Below, piece after piece: positions 1 to 9,015 of a stretch of DNA of 64,000 nt. Location of the stretch: assembly GCF_003605575.1 (NCBI RefSeq), contig NZ_QKNY01000007.1, forward strand, positions 130,790 through 194,789, read 5' to 3'. This DNA is from Halonotius aquaticus (GTDB lineage Archaea; Halobacteriota; Halobacteria; Halobacteriales; Haloferacaceae). Each line of letters starts with the position of its first letter. Position 1 is the stretch's first letter. A model generated the notes under the pieces. That model saw nothing but the letters and a program-made list of their open reading frames with translations, had not been told where the DNA came from and ran no database searches. The position numbers were made by a program, and so were the translations under genes.

Positions 1-2
1 CG

Positions 3-101
3 CTGAAAAACGAGTTCCTGCTTGAGGCGACTGGCCGTGACGCGAAATCCCGGCGTGAGTCGCTGAAACGAGAGGTCGAAGACGACGCCCCTGACTACTG
101 A
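3..101 (+). CDS. C-terminal end of a protein of unknown function (partial)
   Basis: The frame is open from the window edge to a TGA at 99-101 and encodes 32 residues ending in acidic and basic residues (VEDDAPDY at the end). The composition is typical of a haloarchaeal protein tail. The body of the gene lies outside the window, so no function can be assigned. Confidence 0.5.
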   Translation: MKNEFLLEATGRDAKSRRESLKREVEDDAPDY

Positions 102-153
102 TCGCGCTTTGATGTGACGCGGCAGCGACCGACCCGCACAGAGCAAAAACACC

Positions 154-161
154 CTAATTAA
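154..161 (+). promoter_or_regulatory. TATA box of the ROK kinase gene
   Basis: The sequence ctaattaa is centred about 30 nt before the ATG at 188. This is the usual spacing for a leaderless haloarchaeal transcript and supports the ATG at 188 rather than a start further inside. Confidence 0.5.
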
Positions 162-187
162 GTGCGGTCGCTCCCCGAAGTCAGGTG

Positions 188-1156
188 ATGGCCGTCTACG
201 TGGGTGTCGACCTCGGGGCGACGAATATCCGGGCTGTTGTCGCCGACGGCTCGGCGACTATCCTTGGGAGTGCCATGACCGAAACGCCGCGCGGGCCAAC
301 AGGCATCGCGGTCACCGAGGCGATTCTGGAGTTGATCCGGGAGGCCTGCGGGCAAGCCGGCGTCACACCCGGCACCGCGACCGCCTGCGGGATCGGCTCG
401 ATCGGGCCGCTTGATCTCGCCGCGGGCGTCGTCGAAAACCCGGCAAACCTCCCGGATCGGATCGACCGCATTCCGCTCACCGGTCCGATCTCGAAACTGT
501 TGGCGACCGACGACGTGTATCTTCACAATGACACGATCGCGGGTGTCATCGGCGAGCGATTCCACAGCGAGCGCAACCCCGATGATATGGTGTATCTCAC
601 CATCTCTTCGGGGATCGGCGCGGGCGTCTGTGTCGACGGCACCGTCATCGCCGGCTGGGACGGCAACGCCGGCGAGGTCGGACACATGACACTCGACCCG
701 CAGGGATTCATGACCTGTGGCTGTGGCCACGACGGCCACTGGGAAGCCTACTGCTCAGGCAACAACATCCCTCGCTATGCCGAGCGCCTCCACGCCGAGG
801 ATCCGATCGAGACCGCTCTCCCGCTGGATGACCCTGATTTTTCCGCGGCTGAGCTCTTTGACCACGCTGGCGAGGACGAATTTGCCGATCACGTCATCGA
901 CCAACTTGGTCACTGGAACGCGATGGGCGTCGCCAACATCATCCACGCCTACGCGCCGCTGGTGATCAACGTCGGCGGCGCAGTCGCGCTCAACAACCCC
1001 GAGTTGGTGTTAGATCCTATCCGCGACCGCCTCGATGAGATGGTGATGACGAACATCCCCGAGGTCAATCTCACCGATCTCGGCGACGATGTCGTTGTCA
1101 AGGGCGCGGTCGCAAGCGCGCTCACCGGCGGGACAGGCGACCGCTCGAAGCTCTGA
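188..1156 (+). CDS. ROK family sugar kinase (glucokinase-like)
   Basis: The protein (322 aa) has the ROK/actin-fold layout. An N-terminal phosphate-binding segment [13 protein letters not shown] lies at about residues 5-17, a GxGxGxx segment ([12 protein letters not shown]) near 140-150, and a Cys/His cluster typical of ROK kinases ([22 protein letters not shown]) near 165-187 that normally binds zinc. These enzymes phosphorylate glucose or related hexoses with ATP in the cytoplasm. A GTG directly precedes the ATG at 188; I chose the ATG because it matches the TATA spacing. Substrate is inferred from the family only. Confidence 0.85.
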   Translation: MAVYVGVDLGATNIRAVVADGSATILGSAMTETPRGPTGIAVTEAILELIREACGQAGVTPGTATACGIGSIGPLDLAAGVVENPANLPDRIDRIPLTGPISKLLATDDVYLHNDTIAGVIGERFHSERNPDDMVYLTISSGIGAGVCVDGTVIAGWDGNAGEVGHMTLDPQGFMTCGCGHDGHWEAYCSGNNIPRYAERLHAEDPIETALPLDDPDFSAAELFDHAGEDEFADHVIDQLGHWNAMGVANIIHAYAPLVINVGGAVALNNPELVLDPIRDRLDEMVMTNIPEVNLTDLGDDVVVKGAVASALTGGTGDRSKL

Positions 1157-1239
1157 GCCGGAGTCGTTCACGATTATTCGCCGGTGTTGGAACTGCTGGA
1201 ACCGCAACTTACCCATACATTGAGCCCATAGACGAAGCT

Positions 1240-1566
1240 ATGTCCGACGAGAGCCTCAAATCCCGCGTTGAAACCTGGATGGTCAAACAGATGCCGATCA
1301 TCCAGATGCATGGGGGGACAAGCATGGTTCGAGAGGCCGACCCCGAGACCGGCCAGGTCGTCGTTGAACTCGGCGGCACCTGCTCTGGCTGTGGCATCTC
1401 GAATGTCACCGCCCAAAACATCAAACGCGATATGTATATGGAGTTCGAGGAGATCGAGGATGTGCAGGTCAAAGTCCCCTCCACCGGCGACACCGGTGCC
1501 GACACAGTCGAAGGCGGCCGCGGCGGCGACGTGCAGTACTCCAACGAGTCAGCCGGCCACTTCTGA
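1240..1566 (+). CDS. NifU C-terminal-domain Fe-S protein
   Basis: This 108-aa protein matches the NifU C-terminal (Nfu) fold. The Fe-S-binding CxxC motif is C48-S-G-C51 in [11 protein letters not shown], preceded by the usual hydrophobic strand and followed by an amphipathic helix. Nfu proteins carry or transfer Fe-S clusters to apo-proteins. The tail after residue 85 is glycine- and acid-rich and probably disordered. It stands alone, with no suf or isc genes beside it. Confidence 0.85.
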   Translation: MSDESLKSRVETWMVKQMPIIQMHGGTSMVREADPETGQVVVELGGTCSGCGISNVTAQNIKRDMYMEFEEIEDVQVKVPSTGDTGADTVEGGRGGDVQYSNESAGHF

Positions 1567-1601
1567 GTCCTCTGCGGGTCGCCAGCAACTCCTCCAGATA
1601 G

Positions 1602-3068
1602 CTACGACAGCGATGTTTCCAACGCGGTCGCAACGGCTCTCGCTTTCTCAGCCAGTTCCTTGCTAATCTCCCCCGCGTCGACAGCCCCGTCGAGTTCGTC
1701 GTCGTCGACGCGCTCGACAGTGCCATCAGGGTATTTCAGCACGTCGACATGGAGGTCGATGTAGCGAACGCCGTCCGGAAAACATTCCAGCGGCGTACAG
1801 ACGTTGACATAGGTGCCGATGAGATCGTCCTCGCGGTCGCGATAGACGGTCGGATACCACCAGCGGCCCTCTTGGAACGTTGTCGTCGCGGTGTCGCCGT
1901 CGGATCGCGGCACGTCGAGCCCATCGTAGCGGCCGCCGCCGGAAAGCTCGCGGACGAGCGTGATCGAGTCGGCGTCCCGTTCGGTCACGGTGCCAGAGCC
2001 GAGGCTAAACAGCCGCCCGTCGGGTTTGCCATGGTTGATGTCAATCTCGTCGCCGACGGCTGGCCCGAAGTTGTCGGCGACGACCCCAAAGGGAAATTCG
2101 GCGTCAGCGTCGCCGATATCGTCGGCCGAACAGAGCGATTCGACGAAGTCGACCGCCGCGCTCGCGCCGTCGCTGCCGGCTTTGATCCGGTGGTGGCCGG
2201 CCATCGTGTCGGTCACCTCGCGGCGAATCCCATCGAGGGCAAACCGTGACTCACGGCCGAACCAACACCACGTGCCGGCTCGCTGGCTGAACACTTCCTG
2301 CGGTGTAGCATTTCTATCTGCACCTCCAGCATCGCCACCAGTGTCGCCAGCCAGCTCCTCGGCGACTGTTTCGGCCTGTGCGGTCGCTGTCTCCAGTGCC
2401 GCCCGTAGCTCGTCCATCGACGCCTCGGTCGCGGCGTGCTGCCACTGAATCCGCCAGCCCTCGGGCGCGTCGATCTCCAGCAACTCGGCCATCCCGAGGA
2501 GTTCGCGGGCGGCAGCGTCGTCATGGCTGTCGACGGTCGGTGAGCCGTCCTCAGGAAGCAGGGTCACGAGATCAGTCGAGACCCGAATCCCGCCGCCAAG
2601 TTGGCGGCGACTGTCGCCCCACGGTGGTGTCGACTCCCGAACCTGTACCCGAACCGTGTCACCGGTGTCGATGTGGTTTTCGACCGTCCCAAAGGGGAGA
2701 TAGCCCTCGGTGGAACCAAGGTCGACGATCGCTCCACGACCTGTTGTATCGGTGACCTGCCCGTCGAAGACCGCGCCAACCGGGGCCGGATCGCGCCACC
2801 AGCAGGTGTCGATACCGATGTCGGCGAGGCGGCTGGTTAGCGTCTCAACCGCCGCGGGCGCGCCGGCAACGCCGACGCCCTGTCGGTCGGCTGTTGTCTC
2901 GATGGCGACATCGTGACCGCCGGCCTCGAAATCGGCGTCAAACCGACGTTCGATCGGTGCCGAGGCGTCGACGACCGTCCAGCCGGCATCGAGCGCCAGC
3001 TTCGTCAGTGCTGTCGTGTAGATCCCGCGAATCCGGACGCGGAGGTCGTCTCCGGTCGCCTCACTCAT
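1602..3068 (-). CDS. FAU-1-type ribonuclease / AU-rich RNA-binding protein (S1-like plus DUF402 domains)
   Basis: The protein (488 aa from the ATG at 3068) has an N-terminal domain (about 1-110), an S1-like RNA-binding segment (about 115-165, GQVTDTTGRGAIVDLG), and a C-terminal DUF402 domain with the motif YIDLHVDVLKYPDGTVERVDD. This order is that of archaeal FAU-1, described as an AU-rich RNA-binding RNase E/G relative involved in 5S rRNA processing. A longer reading frame extends upstream to 3212, but MSEATGDD at 3068 is the natural start. It is convergent with the nifU-like gene. Confidence 0.8.
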   Translation of the reverse strand: MSEATGDDLRVRIRGIYTTALTKLALDAGWTVVDASAPIERRFDADFEAGGHDVAIETTADRQGVGVAGAPAAVETLTSRLADIGIDTCWWRDPAPVGAVFDGQVTDTTGRGAIVDLGSTEGYLPFGTVENHIDTGDTVRVQVRESTPPWGDSRRQLGGGIRVSTDLVTLLPEDGSPTVDSHDDAAARELLGMAELLEIDAPEGWRIQWQHAATEASMDELRAALETATAQAETVAEELAGDTGGDAGGADRNATPQEVFSQRAGTWCWFGRESRFALDGIRREVTDTMAGHHRIKAGSDGASAAVDFVESLCSADDIGDADAEFPFGVVADNFGPAVGDEIDINHGKPDGRLFSLGSGTVTERDADSITLVRELSGGGRYDGLDVPRSDGDTATTTFQEGRWWYPTVYRDREDDLIGTYVNVCTPLECFPDGVRYIDLHVDVLKYPDGTVERVDDDELDGAVDAGEISKELAEKARAVATALETSLS

Positions 3069-3168
3069 CGCTGCCTCCGGACGTGTGCATACCTGGCTTG
3101 TAGGTCGTGACGCCGTTTGAAATGTTGTTGGTTCCTGCCCGGTTCTCACGGGGCGACACCACGGCCAA

Positions 3169-3176
3169 GTTATTAT
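3169..3176 (+). promoter_or_regulatory. TATA box of the universal stress protein gene
   Basis: The sequence gttattat is centred about 29 nt upstream of the ATG at 3202, consistent with a leaderless mRNA. Confidence 0.45.
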
Positions 3177-3201
3177 GTCCCGGCGTGGCGAACATTGAGG
3201 T

Positions 3202-3633
3202 ATGTACGACACAATCCTTGTTCCGACCGATGGCAGCGAGCCAGCCGGCGCGGCTGTCGATCACGCCGTCGATCTCGCCGCCAACTCCGGGGCAACGCTG
3301 CACGCGCTCTCGGTCGTCGATAGCTCGGCGTACGCCTCACTCGATGTGAGCTCCGAGCAGGTACTCGACAGTCTGGAAACGCGTGCTGGGGAGGCAACCG
3401 AAACCATCGCCGAGACCGCCGCCGACGCCGGTGTTGAGACCGTCACGGAGGTTTCGATCGGCTCGCCACACGAGCAGATCACCGATTACGCCGAGGCTGT
3501 CGATGCGGATCTCATCGTCATGGGCACCCACGGTCGCACCGGCCTTGATCGCTTTCTGCTTGGAAGCGTGACCGAACGCGTCGTCCGCGCCGGGCCGTGT
3601 CCGGTGTTGACCGTGCGAGCCGCGGAGTCTTGA
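3202..3633 (+). CDS. Universal stress protein (UspA family)
   Basis: This 143-aa single-domain Usp begins with the strand ILVPTDGS and carries the ATP-binding signature G-x2-G-x9-G-S near its end (GTHGRTGLDRFLLGS, about 109-123). Retention of the glycines predicts an ATP-binding Usp. The length is normal for one domain. Partner and stress signal cannot be told from the sequence. Confidence 0.9.
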   Translation: MYDTILVPTDGSEPAGAAVDHAVDLAANSGATLHALSVVDSSAYASLDVSSEQVLDSLETRAGEATETIAETAADAGVETVTEVSIGSPHEQITDYAEAVDADLIVMGTHGRTGLDRFLLGSVTERVVRAGPCPVLTVRAAES

Positions 3634-3672
3634 GGATGCGGCTGTTCCCCGCTAGCCGATCGGTGATCAGTG

Positions 3673-5451
3673 ATGCGTGACTGGCTCTCCCACCGCGCGG
3701 CGGCAACCCCCGATGATCTCGCGGTGATCGACGCTGACACCGACACCCGGTGGTCATACAGCGGCCTTGACGCCGCTGTCGACGAAACCGCCGGCCGACT
3801 GGCCAACCTCGGGGTCGACGCCGGCGATCAGGTGGGTACCCTGCTGCCGCGCACCTTTCTTGGCGTCTGTCTCCTCCATGCGGCCCAGCGGCTGGGCGTC
3901 ACACTTGTGCCGCTGAACCACCGGTTGACAGCCGAGGAGCTTGCCGCCCAAATCGACCAACTGGAGCTCACGCTCGTCGTCTGTGATATCGACACCGAAC
4001 CGGCTGCCGTTGAGGCCGTTGAGGAGGTGCCGATCGCCTCGGTCGATGAGCCACAGTGGGCGGCCGTCAAATCATTCAAGGATGTCGAGCCCGCGGCGAT
4101 CGAGCCCGTCGAGTGGCAACGCGAGGAGCCACAGCTGATCGTTTTTACCTCCGGTTCGACCGGTCGACCAAAGCCGGTCGTGTTAACCATGGGGAATCTG
4201 CTTTCGAGTGCGATCGCCTCGGCGTTCCGGCTCGGCGTCGACCCGGCCGATCGCTGGCTGCTGACGCTGTCGCTGTATCACGTCGGCGGGATCGCCCCGA
4301 TCTTCCGGTCGACGCTGTACGGGACGGCCGTCGTGGTTCGCTCCGACTTCGATCCCGGGCAGGCGGCCGACGATCTCGATCGCTACGACGTGACGGTGGT
4401 GTCGTTGGTTCCGACAATGCTCAAGCAAATGTTGGATCGTCGCGGGACGCTCTCGGATTCCCTGCGGGTCGTCCTCCTTGGCGGCGCGCCGGCCGATGAC
4501 GCGCTGTTGCAGCGGTGTGAGAACTACTCGGTGCCGGTGCATCCGACCTACGGGATGACCGAAACCGCCTCCCAAGTAGCGACCGCTCGGCCAACCGACG
4601 CCTTCGACCGACCGGGGACTGTTGGCCGCCCGCTGCTGTGGACGGAGGTGACGGTGCTCGGTGACAACGACGAGCCAGTTGCGCCCGGCGAGTCGGGCGA
4701 ACTCGTTGTTAGCGGGCCGACGGTGACCCCCGGCTACTACGGCGAGGATGGCGAGGCATTCTGCCCGTATGGGCTCCGCACCGGCGATATCGGCTACCGA
4801 ACCGAGGACGGCTCACTGTTCGTCGTCAACCGGATCGACGACCGGATCACCAGCGGCGGCGAAACGATCGACCCCGGTGCGATCGTCGCTGTGCTCACCG
4901 ACCACGCTGCGATCGAGGCGGCGGCGGTCGTCGGGGTTCCCGACGAGCAGTGGGGTGAACGCGTGACCGCACTTGTCGTATCCACTGACGACGACCTGTC
5001 CGCCGAGGCCGTCGACAGCCACTGCCGCGAACATCTTGCAGGGTTCAAATGTCCGAAAACGAGCGTCTTTGCCGACGAACTTCCCCGAACCGCCTCGGGA
5101 TCGGTTGATCGGCCGGCTGTCCGCGAGGCCGTGACTGCAGCCATCGAGGATGCGTCGGTCGCAGCCGAACCGGATACTGATGTGGACGACGCCGATGAGA
5201 CGGAACCCCCGATCGAGTCAGTAGATGCGGCCGCTGTCGACGATGACGACGATGGCGAGCCAGGGATCGCCGATCGCCGGCCACCGTCGCCGATGTCACC
5301 AGCCGAGGAGCCGACCACGACACCAACCGACACCGAGCCTATCCCTGACGCCGAATCCGATGCTGTCAACGACGATGCTGCATCCGGTGCCGACGACGAC
5401 GCCGCACCCGATGTCGACGACGATGCTACTGACAACAGCGACGGCGAGTAA
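3673..5451 (+). CDS. menE: AMP-forming acyl-CoA ligase, probable o-succinylbenzoate-CoA ligase (MenE)
   Basis: The protein is an ANL-superfamily adenylate-forming enzyme. The P-loop TSGSTGRPK is at 159-167 and the YGMTE motif near 295; the hinge region GDIGYRTEDGSLFVVNRIDD is also present. Closest in length and style to MenE, which activates o-succinylbenzoate for menaquinone synthesis, but no other men gene is in the window. Two oddities: the late motif that normally carries the adenylation lysine reads PRTASGSVDR, with Ser at that position, and about 100 residues of Asp/Glu/Pro-rich tail follow residue 490. GTG precedes the ATG used here. Confidence 0.7.
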   Translation: MRDWLSHRAAATPDDLAVIDADTDTRWSYSGLDAAVDETAGRLANLGVDAGDQVGTLLPRTFLGVCLLHAAQRLGVTLVPLNHRLTAEELAAQIDQLELTLVVCDIDTEPAAVEAVEEVPIASVDEPQWAAVKSFKDVEPAAIEPVEWQREEPQLIVFTSGSTGRPKPVVLTMGNLLSSAIASAFRLGVDPADRWLLTLSLYHVGGIAPIFRSTLYGTAVVVRSDFDPGQAADDLDRYDVTVVSLVPTMLKQMLDRRGTLSDSLRVVLLGGAPADDALLQRCENYSVPVHPTYGMTETASQVATARPTDAFDRPGTVGRPLLWTEVTVLGDNDEPVAPGESGELVVSGPTVTPGYYGEDGEAFCPYGLRTGDIGYRTEDGSLFVVNRIDDRITSGGETIDPGAIVAVLTDHAAIEAAAVVGVPDEQWGERVTALVVSTDDDLSAEAVDSHCREHLAGFKCPKTSVFADELPRTASGSVDRPAVREAVTAAIEDASVAAEPDTDVDDADETEPPIESVDAAAVDDDDDGEPGIADRRPPSPMSPAEEPTTTPTDTEPIPDAESDAVNDDAASGADDDAAPDVDDDATDNSDGE

Positions 5452-5502
5452 CCGCCAGCAGAAACCGAAACCCACACCCGCGGTCACCGACTGCGGTGGG
5501 AC

Positions 5503-6078
5503 ATGCAGGGTTCACAGGAGGTCGTCGTGCTCCGGTATGGACACCGCCCCGGCCGCGACGACCGGATGACGACACACGTCGGGTTGACTGCCCGCGCCCT
5601 CGGTGCGGATCGCGTGATCTTCCCCGACAACGCCACCCAGGGAGCCGAAACCGTCGCCGACATCACTGACCGCTTCGGTGGCCCCTTTGAGATCGAGCAA
5701 ACCGACAGCCAGGCGGCGGTCGTCCGCAATTGGGATGGCCCGATTGTTCATCTCACGATGTACGGGCTGCCGATCCAGGATGTTGAGGGTGAGATCCGAG
5801 CGGCTGTCGACACCGACCCGTTGCTCGTCGTTGTCGGCGGCGAGAAAGTCCCCTTCGATCTCTATGAACACGCCGACTGGAACGTTGGGGTGACCAATCA
5901 GCCCCACTCGGAGGTCGCCGGGCTGGCGGTGTTTTTGGATCGGTTCTTCGAGGGCCGAGAGTTAGACGCCGAGTGGGCCGATGCCGAGCGCACGGTGATC
6001 CCGAAAGCGACGGGCAAAACGGTCGTTTCTGACGACGACGTGGCTCCTGACGCGACCGACACCGACGGCGAGTCGTAG
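5503..6078 (+). CDS. trm56: tRNA (cytidine(56)-2'-O)-methyltransferase aTrm56
   Basis: The SPOUT-class protein (191 aa) starts with the diagnostic segment LRYGHRPGRDDRMTTHVGLT (about 9-28) and ends its core with VTNQPHSEVAGLAVFLDRF, both characteristic of archaeal aTrm56. The enzyme uses S-adenosylmethionine to methylate the 2'-OH of C56 in the T-loop of tRNA. The tail after about residue 165 is acidic. It stands immediately before the transcription factor gene tfe. Confidence 0.9.
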   Translation: MQGSQEVVVLRYGHRPGRDDRMTTHVGLTARALGADRVIFPDNATQGAETVADITDRFGGPFEIEQTDSQAAVVRNWDGPIVHLTMYGLPIQDVEGEIRAAVDTDPLLVVVGGEKVPFDLYEHADWNVGVTNQPHSEVAGLAVFLDRFFEGRELDAEWADAERTVIPKATGKTVVSDDDVAPDATDTDGES

Positions 6079-6109
6079 CCGCGATCCCGGCGGGCTTCGA
6101 TAGTCGGAG

Positions 6110-6117
6110 CTTTTAAC
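6110..6117 (+). promoter_or_regulatory. TATA box of tfe
   Basis: The sequence cttttaac is centred about 30 nt before the tfe ATG at 6143. It gives tfe its own promoter even though trm56 lies just upstream. Confidence 0.4.
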
Positions 6118-6142
6118 CGAGTTCACCGCCGATCATTCCCCA

Positions 6143-6676
6143 ATGGCTTTTGAGGAGTTACTGAACGATCCAGTCATCCAAAAATACCTCCACGAGCTGG
6201 TCGGCCCGGAAGGGATGCCGGTCGCCGCCGCGCCGCCGGAGGGTGAGGTGACCGACGAGGAGCTCGCCGAGGAACTCGATCTCGAACTCAACGACGTGCG
6301 CCGCGCGCTGTTTATTCTCTACGAGAACGACCTTGCTTCCTACCGCCGCGTCCGCGATGAGGACTCCGGCTGGCTCACCTATCTGTGGACCTTCCACTAC
6401 GACAATATCCCCGAAAATCTCGAAGAGGAGATGGAACGCCTCCTGACCGCAATCGAGGAACGCGAGGAGTACGAGCGCACCCACGAGTTCTACCTCTGTG
6501 AGGTCTGTTCGATCCGCTTTGAGTTCGGCGAGGCGATGGATCAGGGGTTCCAGTGTCCGGAGTGTGCCTCCCCGCTTGAATCGATGGACAACGACGCGCT
6601 TGTCGAGGCGATGGAGGAACGCGGCGCGGCCCTCCGTGAGGAACTGAATGTCGACATCCACGCGGACGCCGACTAA
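6143..6676 (+). CDS. tfe: Transcription initiation factor TFE (alpha subunit)
   Basis: This 177-aa protein has an N-terminal winged helix (about 1-85) and a C-terminal zinc ribbon with C119-x2-C122 and C138-x2-C141. TFE joins the TBP-TFB-RNA polymerase complex and helps open and stabilise the promoter bubble. Length and domain order are standard for archaea. The stop codon abuts the ATG of the next gene (6677), so the two are almost certainly co-transcribed. Confidence 0.93.
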   Translation: MAFEELLNDPVIQKYLHELVGPEGMPVAAAPPEGEVTDEELAEELDLELNDVRRALFILYENDLASYRRVRDEDSGWLTYLWTFHYDNIPENLEEEMERLLTAIEEREEYERTHEFYLCEVCSIRFEFGEAMDQGFQCPECASPLESMDNDALVEAMEERGAALREELNVDIHADAD

Positions 6677-7348
6677 ATGGTCGTCTTAGCTACCAAATGC
6701 TACGTCGAGGGCGACGCCCGCCAGCGAGCCCTGAAGAGCCTCGGCTCACTGCTCGACAACACTGTCGGCGACCTGCATGTCGATTACGAGATCGGCGTCC
6801 GCAGCGACGAGTTCGTCACGGTGACGGTCACCGGCGACGACGCGACCGCCGCCCGCAACGCCTTGCGGGCGGAGTGGGGTGAGATTACCGACCACTTCGA
6901 GGTCGGTGAAACCTACACCGGCACGCTCGAATCCTGGGACGACGATGGGATCACCCTCGACGCCGGCGAGCAGATCCACATCCCGGCCAGCGAACTCGGC
7001 CTCGGTCAGGGAACCCCCACTCAGATCCGCGAGCGGTTCGGTCTGGTTCAACATCTCCCAATGGAATTCGTCTACGGCGATCCCTCGCGGCTCGCCGACG
7101 ATGAACGCGACCGCCTCTACGAGTGGCCGCGCGGCCCCGGTCGCGTCAACGTCAACAGCGCGACCCGCGGCGAGGTACGAGCAACCGTCAACCGCGCCGG
7201 CCACGCGCAAGATATCGTCACTGTCGAACGTCTCGGTCTGTTAGAGCAGTCAATCATCTGCGGTGAGGGCACCGATCCGCCAGGACTGCTGGCGGCGATC
7301 GGTGACTACCTCCCGGCGGAACTCCGGGCTGTGATCGGCGACGACTAA
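6677..7348 (+). CDS. DUF2110 family protein
   Basis: The 223-aa protein starts MVVLATKCYVEGDARQRAL and resembles the DUF2110 family, which in archaea is commonly found next to tfe. An OB-like segment (ETYTGTLESWDDDGITLDAG, about 76-95) suggests RNA or nucleic-acid contact, but this is inference. It is translationally linked to tfe (TAA-ATG with no gap). The function is not established. Confidence 0.7.
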   Translation: MVVLATKCYVEGDARQRALKSLGSLLDNTVGDLHVDYEIGVRSDEFVTVTVTGDDATAARNALRAEWGEITDHFEVGETYTGTLESWDDDGITLDAGEQIHIPASELGLGQGTPTQIRERFGLVQHLPMEFVYGDPSRLADDERDRLYEWPRGPGRVNVNSATRGEVRATVNRAGHAQDIVTVERLGLLEQSIICGEGTDPPGLLAAIGDYLPAELRAVIGDD

Positions 7349-7349
7349 C

Positions 7350-8099
7350 ATGAATCGACGCCTCGGCCTTGCCGTCCTCGCGGTGCTCACCCTCACGCTC
7401 ACGGCCGGCTGTCTCGATTACGTTACCGATGGCGGCGAGATCAGCGACGATGTCCTCGACGCCGAACCGGCTGACGCCTACGACTGGGAGACTGACCGCA
7501 ACGTCAGCCTGACGCTGGATACCGGTTCGGAACTCCAAGCCGTCTACAACGTCTCGGCCGGCCAGCGACTCCGGCTGTATCAGCCGACCAGCATCGGCCA
7601 AGAGGGGCCGCTCGATATCTCGGCCGTTCGGTTCCGCTATGCGAACGGCACCGTCATCTCCGGCACCGAACTTCGGGCCCGCGGCGAGATCGACCAGACG
7701 CCGGATGAGGTGTACGTCACCACCCCCGCCGACGGCCGACTCGCGTTTACCGCGGGGGCAACCCCCCGACGGCTGACGCTGCCCGTCTACATCGAGGGCT
7801 CCTACGAGGTTGTGCTCCCGGAGGGCAGCCGGATGGACTTCTTCCTCTTTAGCAACACCGTCCCCGCGGGGGCGACGACCGAACGGGTTGACAACCGCGT
7901 CCACGTAACCTGGGAGAACGTGGAGTCGAGTTCGATCCTGGTGCAGTACTACAAGCAGAATGATCTCACGATCTTCGGGGCCATCATCGGGATTCTCTCG
8001 GCGATCGCCGTCGGTGGGCTCTACTACTACCGCCGGCAGATCGACCGGTTACACGAGACACGCGTCGAGATGGGGCTTGACGACGAGGACGAGCAATGA
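7350..8099 (+). CDS. Secreted lipoprotein with C-terminal membrane anchor (DUF5803-like)
   Basis: The N-terminus is a signal sequence with a lipobox (LTLTAGC, Cys at about residue 24). The middle is a soluble, probably beta-rich extracellular domain, and one hydrophobic helix lies at about 208-232 (FGAIIGILSAIAVGGLYYYR), followed by a short charged cytoplasmic tail. It thus looks anchored at both ends. It resembles haloarchaeal DUF5803 proteins by my recollection of that family. It starts 1 nt after the DUF2110 gene and overlaps the next gene by 4 nt, so it belongs to the tfe operon. Confidence 0.65.
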   Translation: MNRRLGLAVLAVLTLTLTAGCLDYVTDGGEISDDVLDAEPADAYDWETDRNVSLTLDTGSELQAVYNVSAGQRLRLYQPTSIGQEGPLDISAVRFRYANGTVISGTELRARGEIDQTPDEVYVTTPADGRLAFTAGATPRRLTLPVYIEGSYEVVLPEGSRMDFFLFSNTVPAGATTERVDNRVHVTWENVESSSILVQYYKQNDLTIFGAIIGILSAIAVGGLYYYRRQIDRLHETRVEMGLDDEDEQ

Positions 8100-8806
8100 A
8101 CGTCGCCATCGTCACGGTCGGCGATGAACTGCTGGCCGGCGAGACCGTCGATACGAACAGCACGTGGCTGGCCTCGGAGTTGACTGATCGCGGCTGTACT
8201 GTCACCCGAATCACGACCGTTCCCGATCAGATCGAGGTGATCGCCGCCGTCGTCAACGAGTACCGGGCCGCCGCCGACGCGGTCATCGTCACCGGCGGGC
8301 TGGGGCCGACTCACGACGATCGCACGATGGAAGCGGTCGCCGCGGCGGTTGGCCGCGATCTTGAACACCACCCTGAGGCGGAAGCATGGCTCACCAGCGA
8401 GGGCGGCTACAGTGCCGACGAACTCGATGCAGGCACCACCGATCTGCCGGCTGGCGCGCGAATGTTACCCAACGAAGCCGGTGTCGCCCCCGGTGCGGTC
8501 ATCGAGTCGATCTACGTGCTCCCGGGGGTGCCCACAGAGATGAAAGCGATGTTTGAGCACGTTGCCGCGGAGTTCAGCGGCGAGCCGATCTACACCGAGG
8601 TGGTCGTCGCCGACGAACCCGAAAGCGCGCTGCTCGACCGGCTTGAGACGGTACAACAGCGGTTCGCTGTCGAGGTCGGCAGCTATCCGGGTGAGCACGT
8701 TCGCGTCAAGTTCCGCGGCGGCGACCTCGAGGCTGTCACGGCGGCGGCTGACTGGTTTGGCCAGCAGGTGACCGTCGCCGACAGCGACACCAGCGAGGAA
8801 CCGTAG
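8096..8806 (+). CDS. CinA-like molybdopterin-binding domain protein
   Basis: The protein (236 aa) is a single MoCF-biosynthesis/CinA N-terminal domain: VTVGDELLAGETVDTNS at 6-22, and VTGGLGPTHDD near 65-75. The C-terminal deamidase domain of bacterial CinA is absent. Its overlap of 4 nt (ATGA) with the preceding gene places it last in the tfe operon. CinA-like domains act in nucleotide/NAD pyrophosphate salvage or bind molybdopterin; which applies here is unknown. Confidence 0.8.
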   Translation: MNVAIVTVGDELLAGETVDTNSTWLASELTDRGCTVTRITTVPDQIEVIAAVVNEYRAAADAVIVTGGLGPTHDDRTMEAVAAAVGRDLEHHPEAEAWLTSEGGYSADELDAGTTDLPAGARMLPNEAGVAPGAVIESIYVLPGVPTEMKAMFEHVAAEFSGEPIYTEVVVADEPESALLDRLETVQQRFAVEVGSYPGEHVRVKFRGGDLEAVTAAADWFGQQVTVADSDTSEEP

Positions 8807-8815
8807 CCCGGACGG

Positions 8816-8926
8816 CTACGACCGGAAAAGATGTGCCAGCCAGCCGAGGGTCAAGGCGATACTCGCAACCAACACGACGGCGGCCGTCTCGAAGATCGGC
8901 AGCGGCGCGGTCTCCAGTGGGGTCAT
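8816..8926 (-). CDS. 36-residue single-span membrane microprotein
   Basis: A short open frame encodes a peptide beginning MTPLETAPLPIFET, followed by a hydrophobic stretch of about 17 residues (AAVVLVASIALTLGWLA) and a basic end (HLFRS). A TATA-like gaattaag lies about 29 nt before the ATG on this strand, the right position for a leaderless transcript. It sits in the gap between the cinA-like gene and the NAD-kinase-like gene. I do not recognise the family; the promoter spacing and the clean transmembrane helix are the support. Confidence 0.5.
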   Translation of the reverse strand: MTPLETAPLPIFETAAVVLVASIALTLGWLAHLFRS

Positions 8927-8951
8927 TACTCGCCGGTAGCGTGCCGACCGG

Positions 8952-8959
8952 CTTAATTC
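8952..8959 (-). promoter_or_regulatory. TATA-like box of the 36-residue membrane protein gene
   Basis: On the minus strand the sequence reads gaattaag, about 29 nt upstream of the ATG at 8926. Confidence 0.35.
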
Positions 8960-8985
8960 TTTGAGTCTTCGCGTCGGTGCAGGCC

Positions 8986-8993
8986 ACTTTTTA
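8986..8993 (+). promoter_or_regulatory. TATA-like box of the ATP-NAD kinase family gene
   Basis: A cttttta run is centred about 26 nt before the ATG at 9016, favouring that start over an upstream in-frame start at 8977. Confidence 0.4.
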
Positions 8994-9015
8994 CCGCGCC
9001 CGCCGTCCGGTTGGT

